Below are positions 1 through 5,186 of a DNA stretch of 5,186 bases, one piece after another. Origin of the DNA: Chloroflexota bacterium (GTDB taxonomy: Bacteria; Chloroflexota; Anaerolineae; Anaerolineales; Villigracilaceae). A model generated the notes under the pieces. It did no database searches. It saw nothing but the letters and a program-made list of their open reading frames with translations, and was not told the origin of the DNA. The DNA lies in contig JAKANW010000279.1 in the NCBI GenBank assembly GCA_021823555.1, positions 1-5,186 of the forward strand, written 5' to 3'. The first letter of the stretch is position 1, and each line of letters opens with the position of its first letter. Position numbers and translations under genes: made by a program.

Positions 1-2826
1 GATTATCCGATCCTGCTGGTTTACGTCAAGGGAGAAAAAGGTCTCGATCTCCTGGATGAATTGATCCAGGCTCACACGTACTGGCGCAGGCGTGGACTGA
101 TGATTGACCTCGTTATTCTCAACCAGCGCGAAACCAGTTATGACCAGGATTTCCAGGGAAAAATTTATCGCCTGCTTAACCGCACGAACAGCGATGACTG
201 GCTTGGAAAACGCGGCGGCATCTTCATCCTGCGCGAAGACCAAATGTCGGAGGCCGAGCGCATCCTGCTCGCGACAGCAGCCCGCGTCGTCCTGGACGGT
301 GAGGCGGGGCCGCTGGCGCGTCAACTGGAGAAACTGGACCGACTCCCGGTCCGCCTGCCGCGCTTTGTCTCGATCCTGCCTCCGCTCCCGGAAATCGCTC
401 CCGCCCCTCCGCTCGAACCGCCCTCTGGCCTGCTCTTTGACAATGGACTGGGCGGCTTCACCCCGGACGGACGCGAATACATCATCCATCTCGAGCGCGG
501 CCAATGGACTCCCGCGCCGTGGATCAACGTGATCGCCAACCCTAAGTTTGGCTTTCTTGTGTCTGAAGCGGGCATGGGCTGTACCTGGGCCGTCAATAGC
601 GGCGAGAACCGGCTCACGCCCTGGCGCAACGATCCCGTCAGCGACCCGCCGAGCGAGGCCATTTATCTGCGTGACGAAGACACCGGCCAACTCTGGTCGC
701 CCACCCCGTTACCGGCCCGCGCCGACGCGCCTTATCTCATCTGCCACGGGACAGGTTACTCCATCTTCGAGCACCGCAGTCATGACCTTGATCAGCGCCT
801 GCGTCTCTTCGCCGTACCCGATGTGCCCGTTAAGATCGCCCAGTTGAAACTGCATAACACTTCTTCGCGTACTCGCCGCATTAACATCACTTATTATGCA
901 GAGTGGGTACTGGGGACCGCGCATGAGGACATGGCGCAATATGTCATTCCTGAATATGCATCCACCCGCTTTGCCATGCTGGCGCGCAATCCCTACAACC
1001 GGGACTTCGGCGAACGCGTGGCCTTCTTAGCCGCCACTCGTGAGTTACAAGGTCTGACGACCGACCGCGCTGAATTCCTCGGCCTGTTGGGGAGTTATGC
1101 CCACCCGGCTGCCCTTGAACGCGTTGGCCTCACCGCCCTAGCGCAAGCCGGAGCCGATCCATGCGCCGCCATGCAGCTTCTGCTTTGGCTGGCTCCCGAT
1201 GAGACGAAAGAAGTCACCTTCCTGCTCGGCCAGGGCGCAGACCGCGCGGAAGCGCTAAAACTGATCACCCATTACCAGAACTTGTCACACATTCAATCTG
1301 CCTGGGAATCTCTTCAGCCATTTTGGGATGACAAAATTGGCGGCATCCAAATCAAGACTCCCGATGCAGCCATGGATCTGCTGATTAACCGTTGGCTGCC
1401 CTACCAGGCCTTGTCATGCCGCATCTGGGGACGCACGGCTTTCTATCAATCCGGCGGCGCGTACGGCTTTCGGGACCAACTTCAAGATGTGCTTGCCTTC
1501 CTGTGCACCCGGCCTGAGATCGCGCGCCAGCACATTCTGCGCGCGGCCCGCCACCAGTTCGAGCAGGGAGACGTCCTGCATTGGTGGCATCCGCCCGCGG
1601 ACCGCGGCGTCCGCACGCGCATCGCTGATAACCTGCTCTGGCTTCCTTATGCCACTGCCCAATATGTCAAAGTCACCGGCGACCGTTCCATCCTGAATGA
1701 GCAGATCCCATTCCTTTCGGCTGAGCCGCTCAAGATCGGCGAACACGACCGCTACGGGGATTTCCCCACCGGCGCGACAGAGTCGCTCTACGAACACTGC
1801 CGCCGCGCCCTCGCCAAAGGGACGACCGCCGGACCACACGGCCTGCCGCTGTTGGGTGAAGGCGATTGGAACGATGGAATGAACAACGTCGGCGCTGGCG
1901 GAACGGGAGAAAGCATCTGGCTAGGCTGGTTCCTGTATGCCACGCTCACAGACTTTGCGCGCATCTGTGAGTTGATCCCGTCCGCCGAACAGGCCGCGCT
2001 TTACCTTCGGCAGGCCGAAACGTTACGCGCCGCGCTCGAAGCATTTGCCTGGGATGGAAGTTGGTATCGCCGCGCATATTACGATGACGGCAAACCGCTT
2101 GGTTCGGTTGACAACCACGATTGCCAGATCGACTCGATCAGCCAATCGTGGGCGGTGATCTCAGGCGCGGCCAAACCCGAGCGCGCCCGCGTCGCCATGC
2201 GATCACTCTACGAACGTCTTGTCCGCCGAGACGATGACCTGATCCTGCTCCTGGCGCCGCCCTTCGACCGCACCATTCGCGATCCCGGCTACATCAAAGG
2301 CTACCTGCCCGGCACCCGCGAGAACGGCGGACAATACACTCACGCCGCATTGTGGGCAATCTGGGCTTTTGCTGAACTCGGGGAAGGCGACCGCGCCGCC
2401 GAACTCTTCCAGCTGATCAATCCCATCCATCACGCCGACACGCCAGAGAAAGTCGAGCGCTACCGCGTGGAACCTTTCGTTGTCTGTGCGGATGTCTACA
2501 GCGCACCAGCCCACATCGGCCGCGGCGGCTGGACGTGGTATACCGGTTCAGCCAGTTGGATGGTTCGTTTGGGATTGGAAAAAATTCTTGGCTTACAACG
2601 TGAAGGAGATCGCCTGAAAATCGCGCCATGTATTTCCAAAGGCTGGCGTGAATATGAAATATACTATCGCTTTGGCAGCGCCATGTACCACATCCGCGTG
2701 GAAAACCCACAGGGCGTCAACGGCAGGGTATTGCAATTATCTTTGGATGGGAAGCTTCTTGATAATCGAAATATGCTTCTGGTAGATGATGGCCGCGAAC
2801 ACAGTGTCACTGTGGCCCTGGGATAA
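1..2826 (+). CDS. Cyclic beta-1,2-glucan synthase-like protein, C-terminal GH94 phosphorylase part (5'-truncated by window)
   Basis: The frame is open from base 1, so the gene starts upstream; 941 codons are visible, ending in tandem stops TAA TAG. Window codons about 24-42 (AHTYWRRRGL..VILNQ) and the stretch after them resemble the segment joining the GT84 and GH94 parts of NdvB/ChvB/Cgs proteins. About 144-430 is the GH94 beta-sandwich (GLGGF, then a GxNRLTPWRNDP-like region). About 450-860 is the (alpha/alpha)6 catalytic barrel: GGAYGFRDQLQD (485-496), HWWHP (527-531), GDWNDGMNN (621-629), PGTRENGGQYTH (770-781) and GRGGWTWYTGSASW (840-853). A C-terminal beta domain follows. In known family members the Asp of DWND is the general acid, and the domain phosphorolyses beta-1,2-glucan to glucose-1-phosphate, setting chain length; the synthase half is a membrane glycosyltransferase. 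All these motifs are intact. The alternative is a stand-alone 1,2-beta-oligoglucan phosphorylase; the upstream sequence would decide. The gene converges on the hydrogenase cluster and shows no functional link to it. Confidence 0.9.
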   Translation, partial: DYPILLVYVKGEKGLDLLDELIQAHTYWRRRGLMIDLVILNQRETSYDQDFQGKIYRLLNRTNSDDWLGKRGGIFILREDQMSEAERILLATAARVVLDGEAGPLARQLEKLDRLPVRLPRFVSILPPLPEIAPAPPLEPPSGLLFDNGLGGFTPDGREYIIHLERGQWTPAPWINVIANPKFGFLVSEAGMGCTWAVNSGENRLTPWRNDPVSDPPSEAIYLRDEDTGQLWSPTPLPARADAPYLICHGTGYSIFEHRSHDLDQRLRLFAVPDVPVKIAQLKLHNTSSRTRRINITYYAEWVLGTAHEDMAQYVIPEYASTRFAMLARNPYNRDFGERVAFLAATRELQGLTTDRAEFLGLLGSYAHPAALERVGLTALAQAGADPCAAMQLLLWLAPDETKEVTFLLGQGADRAEALKLITHYQNLSHIQSAWESLQPFWDDKIGGIQIKTPDAAMDLLINRWLPYQALSCRIWGRTAFYQSGGAYGFRDQLQDVLAFLCTRPEIARQHILRAARHQFEQGDVLHWWHPPADRGVRTRIADNLLWLPYATAQYVKVTGDRSILNEQIPFLSAEPLKIGEHDRYGDFPTGATESLYEHCRRALAKGTTAGPHGLPLLGEGDWNDGMNNVGAGGTGESIWLGWFLYATLTDFARICELIPSAEQAALYLRQAETLRAALEAFAWDGSWYRRAYYDDGKPLGSVDNHDCQIDSISQSWAVISGAAKPERARVAMRSLYERLVRRDDDLILLLAPPFDRTIRDPGYIKGYLPGTRENGGQYTHAALWAIWAFAELGEGDRAAELFQLINPIHHADTPEKVERYRVEPFVVCADVYSAPAHIGRGGWTWYTGSASWMVRLGLEKILGLQREGDRLKIAPCISKGWREYEIYYRFGSAMYHIRVENPQGVNGRVLQLSLDGKLLDNRNMLLVDDGREHSVTVALG

Positions 2827-2854
2827 TAGGATGCCGCAACTTAAGTTGACGATG

Positions 2855-3053
2855 ATCTTCAACCTGCCGCGCCTCGGCCACGCGCACGTCTGAGTTGCTG
2901 ACGATATTCGTGGATTTCACAAACCGGACGCGCTGTTGCTCGCGCGCGGATGATGACAAGCACGCGCGTAATGCGTTGGGCGCTGACTTCCTGCGCGTGC
3001 TGCATAGTATGAGCAAATAAGTCTTCGGCTAAGCCGCTTTCATACAAAGTCAT
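2855..3053 (-). pseudogene. hypA: hypA remnant (hydrogenase nickel-incorporation protein), internally deleted and frameshifted
   Basis: Two fragments of HypA lie in order but in different frames. The N-terminal fragment (3047-2949) reads YESGLAEDLF then HAQEVSAQRITRVLVII, matching the HypA pattern MHExxLAEDLxxxxxxHAxExGAxRITRVxxxIG. The C-terminal fragment (about 2914-2855, other frame) reads STNIVSNSDVRVAEARQVED, matching the usual HypA ending GSTNIEIxSGxDVRVxEAEVE. Between them only about 34 bp remain, where some 55 codons are expected, so the CxxC zinc-binding domain is gone. The start is also damaged: the expected ATG CAT GAA reads TTG TAT GAA at 3047-3039, which removes the nickel-ligand His2 (a single C-to-T change gives Tyr). 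The in-frame ATG at 3053 belongs to the adjoining repeat. Intact HypA delivers nickel to [NiFe]-hydrogenase large subunits with HypB, which fits the position downstream of mvhA and the protease. The assignment rests on remembered family sequences, not a search. Confidence 0.72.
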
Positions 3054-3156
3054 TGATAATCAGTACTTCACGAAAGGGCTTCGTAGTGGCTACTTCAGTC
3101 GCTTTTTACTCGAACGACTGAAGTCGTTACTACGTTTTCGTGAACTACTGACAATG
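3051..3156. repeat. Imperfect palindromic intergenic element (MITE/REP-like) between protease and hypA remnant
   Basis: Arms at about 3051-3101 and 3115-3156 are inverted copies. The outer part pairs cattg-(ataa)-tcagtacttcacgaaa with ttttcgtgaactactgacaatg. The inner part pairs tcgtagtggctacttcagtcg with cgactgaagtcgttactacg, leaving a loop of about 13 bases. The left arm has about five extra bases (gggct) and a few mismatches. The inner right part is itself self-complementary (aacgact-ga-agtcgtt, 3113-3128). No T-tract follows on either strand, so it is not a classical terminator, though the hairpin could slow or stabilise converging transcripts. No clear target-site duplication is visible. 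It encodes no protein of its own, but it overlaps the 3' end of the protease gene and reaches the start of the hypA remnant. Confidence 0.8.
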
Positions 3157-3664
3157 GATTTTTAGACAAAGATGCCAGCCCGTATCGCGTCGCAATCTTC
3201 TGCGCGGCGACAGTCACAGCCGCTTCAATCTTGGACGACAGGCCTGGCTCGATTATTTGCGGAATAATTCCTACATCACAAACCAAGACCGTGACCTTCA
3301 CGCCGCAGTCGTCCTGCAACTCGCGCAGCATGTTGGAGGTCGGGACCTGGTGAAGCGAGAAGTCATCCACTTTTGTAATGGGTAACGACTCGACTGGAAT
3401 CTCCGAGACGCACCCGATTTCCTGGCCCCAATCCATCGCATCCACGATCACCAATTCCTGCGGACGAGTTTCGCTGAGGCTGACGGTGAAGAGCACCTTG
3501 CGCGCACCCGTGCCGACATCGATGGCGTAAACATCCTCGGGAATCGCAAAATGGCGCGTGAGATAGTCAATCACCTCTGGCCCAAATCCGTCATTGCCAA
3601 AGAGGATGTTTCCCACGCCAAGGATGAGCACGCGTGAACTACAAAAGGAGGGAAGGATATCCAT
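3095..3664 (-). CDS. [NiFe]-hydrogenase maturation endopeptidase (HybD/HycI/FrcD family)
   Basis: This 189-residue protein belongs to the peptidase family that removes the C-terminal tail of a hydrogenase large subunit after nickel insertion, in the cytoplasm. The N-terminus carries the signature LGVGNILFGNDGFGPEV (15-31). Asp25 aligns with the first nickel-sensing ligand (E16 of HybD, D16 of HycI), Asp75 in VIVDAMD with the second, and His105 in SLHQ with the third. The residue before Asp25 is Asn24, where Asp is usual. The likely substrate is MvhA, encoded 73 bp upstream on the same strand. The usual family length is about 150-170 residues. The excess lies at both ends: an 11-residue N-terminal extension if ATG 3664 is the start, and a tail of about 18 residues (172-189) plus the stop encoded by the palindromic repeat. 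GTG at 3631 (MLILGVGN..) is an alternative start; neither start has a clear Shine-Dalgarno sequence. Confidence 0.9.
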   Translation of the reverse strand: MDILPSFCSSRVLILGVGNILFGNDGFGPEVIDYLTRHFAIPEDVYAIDVGTGARKVLFTVSLSETRPQELVIVDAMDWGQEIGCVSEIPVESLPITKVDDFSLHQVPTSNMLRELQDDCGVKVTVLVCDVGIIPQIIEPGLSSKIEAAVTVAAQKIATRYGLASLSKNPLSVVHENVVTTSVVRVKSD

Positions 3665-3668
3665 GAGT

Positions 3669-3740
3669 GTCTAAAGTGGCGAGTGAAAAGTGACTAAAGT
3701 GAAAAGTTCACTTTAGTCACTTCCCACTTTTGTCACTTTA
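3669..3740. repeat. AAGTGA-type inverted repeat cluster filling the mvhA-protease spacer; 16-bp perfect stem
   Basis: The arms 3688-3703 (aagtgactaaagtgaa) and 3707-3722 (ttcactttagtcactt) are perfectly complementary over 16 bp with a 3-base loop (aag). Outer pairing continues imperfectly, for example aaagtgg at 3673-3679 with ccacttt at 3724-3730. Read on the minus strand, the spacer is about four AAGTGA-like units followed by about four in inverted orientation, and the first unit (TAAAGTGAC) includes the mvhA stop codon. In the transcript this would be a strong hairpin between the two cistrons. The downstream run has only four Ts (CACTTTTCACTC), so efficient intrinsic termination is doubtful. 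A role in mRNA stability or partial attenuation is possible, and a simple repeat insertion is equally so. Confidence 0.8.
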
Positions 3741-5180
3741 CGTGTTCGTCAGCGTGTCGAGCAATTTTCCGTCCGGGCCGACGATGTCCAGTTTGACGGG
3801 GACCGAACCGTCGAGTTTGTGCGTGGCGCACGAGAGGCACGGGTCGTAGGCGCGGATCGCCATCTCGACCATGTTGAGCGTGCCCTGGTCATACTTGCCG
3901 CCTTTGATCAAAGTCTTCGCAGCCTGCCTGACCGAGAGGTTGATGGCCGAGTTGTTCTGGCAGGTGGCGACGATCAGGTTGACGTGCGTGAGCAAGCCGT
4001 TGTCGTCGGTGGTGTAATCGTGGATCAGAGTCCCGCGCGGGGCTTCGACCACGCCCACGCCGCGCGCCGCACGTGGCGTCACCTTGACGCGCGTCTCGCG
4101 GCTGGTGATCTCAGGATCATTCAACAACTGGACAGCCATTTCTGCGTTGTAGAGCAATTCGATCAAGCGCGCCCAGTGATAGAGCAGCGTCAGTTGGGCA
4201 GGCCGACCAAAGTTGGCGCGGAACTCTTCCAATTCCTTTTGCGCCAGCGGAGTTGGGATGTAGTCCGCCACGTTGATGCGCGCCAGTGTGTTGACGCGAT
4301 AGAGGCTTGGCGCGTTATCTTCGAGCGAGAACGGGCCACGCTTCTTGGCATACGGAAACTTGAGATAGGTCCAGTCTTCGACGTGCTCGCCGATGTAGTC
4401 CGCGTAGTCAGGGGTGGCGAAGTCCTCGAAGGAACCGTCGGAATACATCATGCGCAGTTTGCCATCGTAGAGGTCGAGCGCGCCGTCGGCGGCCACCGTT
4501 CCCAAAAATCCAGAAGTGATCGTGCCGATGGTCTTCACCGCGTCGAGATATTTCGGGAAGATATTTTCCTTGGCAAACTTGATGCTGAACTTGGCGAGTT
4601 CCAAACATTCCTGCGCCATCGGAAGGAGCGCGTCGCGTTCCTCCTTTTGAAGCGGCTTGCTGAATCCCCCAGGCACAGCCGCGTCTGGATGAATGGATTT
4701 GCCCGCGATGGTTTCCAACATCTTGGCGCACATGTGCCGCACTTTGACGACCTGCTTGGCGATATCAGGCACTGCACCGACGATTCCGATCACGTTGCGA
4801 GTCGGGTATTCGGTGCTGGGCCCCATCACAAAGTCCGGGCCGCCGAGGATGTAGAAGTGCAGGATGTGTTCTTCCATGTAAGCGATGCTATTACAAAGCC
4901 TGCGCAGTTTCACGCCCGCTGGCGCTGGCTCGACACCGAAGACCGCATCATTGGCTTTGGCTGCGGCTAGATGATGCGACCATGGACACACCCCGCAGAT
5001 ACGAGTCGTGATGCGCGGCATTTCCTCGACGGGCTTGCCCACGCAAAACTTTTCGAAGCCGCGCAGTTCGATGACGTTGACGCGCGCATCGTCCACATCA
5101 CCCGCGTCGTTCAACTGGATGGTGACTTTGGCGTGGCCTTCGATGCGGCTGACAGGTTGGATAACAAGTGTTTTTCCCAT
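3738..5180 (-). CDS. mvhA: Group 3c [NiFe]-hydrogenase large subunit (F420-non-reducing / heterodisulfide reductase-linked, MvhA)
   Basis: This 480-residue protein is the catalytic large subunit, where H2 is oxidised or formed at the NiFe(CN)2CO site. It has PVSRIEGHAK (9-18, with the proton-transfer Glu14), the proximal motif RICGVCPWSHH (Cys62, Cys65) and the distal motif AYDPCLSCATH (Cys448, Cys451, His454), so all four metal-ligand cysteines are present. Long stretches follow the methanogen MvhA pattern: RGFEKF, LHFYxLxxPDF, TRNV, EHV..YLKFPY, LYHWARLIELL, GVGVVEAPRGTLIHDYT and LIVATCQNN. In known systems MvhA works with MvhG and MvhD and passes electrons to HdrABC for flavin-based bifurcation; those genes should lie upstream, beyond the right edge. 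HoxH-type group 3d is less likely, given the HHLAAAK and APRGTLIHDY regions. The ATG start is firm: an in-frame TGA (5186-5184) stands two codons upstream and may end the preceding gene. The protein is full length. Confidence 0.93.
   Translation of the reverse strand: MGKTLVIQPVSRIEGHAKVTIQLNDAGDVDDARVNVIELRGFEKFCVGKPVEEMPRITTRICGVCPWSHHLAAAKANDAVFGVEPAPAGVKLRRLCNSIAYMEEHILHFYILGGPDFVMGPSTEYPTRNVIGIVGAVPDIAKQVVKVRHMCAKMLETIAGKSIHPDAAVPGGFSKPLQKEERDALLPMAQECLELAKFSIKFAKENIFPKYLDAVKTIGTITSGFLGTVAADGALDLYDGKLRMMYSDGSFEDFATPDYADYIGEHVEDWTYLKFPYAKKRGPFSLEDNAPSLYRVNTLARINVADYIPTPLAQKELEEFRANFGRPAQLTLLYHWARLIELLYNAEMAVQLLNDPEITSRETRVKVTPRAARGVGVVEAPRGTLIHDYTTDDNGLLTHVNLIVATCQNNSAINLSVRQAAKTLIKGGKYDQGTLNMVEMAIRAYDPCLSCATHKLDGSVPVKLDIVGPDGKLLDTLTNT
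3741..3818 (-). other. Predicted cleavable C-terminal propeptide of MvhA
   Basis: The 26 codons after His454 of the DPCxxCxxH motif (residues 455-480, beginning KLDGSVPVKLD) correspond to the tail that the maturation endopeptidase removes in this family, cutting directly after the His. Its presence fits the neighbouring protease gene. The cut site is inferred from family knowledge; it has not been shown for this protein. Confidence 0.75.
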
Positions 5181-5186
5181 GGCTCA

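Noticed and set aside
1414..1839. Minus-strand and alternate-frame open frames inside the GH94 gene (also 104-532, 321-662, 2203-2514, 2417-2710)
   Set aside because: All overlap the continuous GH94 reading frame, have no recognisable domains and are shadows of its codon bias.
2837..2848. Perfect 12-bp palindrome caacttaagttg just after the GH94 stop, as a terminator or operator
   Set aside because: It has no loop, no T-tract and no partner site; a short palindrome of this size can arise by chance.
2859..3053. Intact 64-aa protein starting at ATG 3053
   Set aside because: Only the first ~35 residues resemble HypA; the rest is an out-of-frame Arg-rich run, and the true HypA ending is in another frame. 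It is better described as a pseudogene.
3051..3156. Rho-independent terminator for the converging transcripts
   Set aside because: The hairpin is long enough, but neither strand has a U-rich run following it and the arms are interrupted; an intergenic repeat explains it better.
3669..3740. CRISPR array
   Set aside because: The repeat units are very short, degenerate, inverted and without unique spacers.
3819..4970. 383-codon open frame on the + strand antisense to mvhA
   Set aside because: It lies wholly opposite a confidently identified gene, its translation (rich in R, H, V, D) matches no family I know, and it is explained by GC-rich codon use.

Overview
The window looks like part of an anaerobic bacterial chromosome, most plausibly Chloroflexota (class Anaerolineae). 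This is an inference from three things: a methanogen-like group 3c [NiFe]-hydrogenase large subunit, a cyclic beta-1,2-glucan synthase-type protein, and a palindromic intergenic repeat built on aacgact-ga-agtcgtt that I associate, from memory only, with Anaerolineae genomes. No rRNA or marker gene is present to settle it.

Layout. Bases 1-2826 (+) are the 3' part of a very large gene whose start lies to the left. The visible 941 codons are the GH94 phosphorylase end of a cyclic beta-1,2-glucan synthase-like protein. Converging on it from the right is a hydrogenase cluster on the minus strand: mvhA (5180-3738), then a hydrogenase maturation protease (3664-3095), then the decayed remains of hypA (about 3053-2855), which abut the 3' end of the GH94 gene. 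Partner genes such as the small subunit, mvhD and hdr genes would be expected to the right of the window but cannot be seen. No promoter was identified; the promoters of both transcription units probably lie outside.

How the genes work together. MvhA carries both cysteine pairs of the NiFe site and ends in a 26-residue tail after DPCxxCxxH. That tail is removed once nickel is inserted, and the next gene encodes an endopeptidase of the family that does this. The third locus is recognisably hypA, the nickel-delivery chaperone gene, but it has lost its middle (including the zinc site), its two ends are in different frames, and the nickel-binding His2 codon reads Tyr. Nickel insertion must therefore depend on a hypA elsewhere, or the hydrogenase is impaired.

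The most notable signal is in the spacers. The mvhA-protease gap is almost entirely made of AAGTGA-like units in inverted orientation, with a perfect 16-bp stem. The protease-hypA gap is a ~106-bp imperfect palindrome. This second element supplies the protease stop codon and its last ~18 codons, and runs up to the start of the hypA remnant. Both look like intergenic repeats that invaded an ordinary hydrogenase maturation cassette. I see no convincing evidence of an entirely new system.
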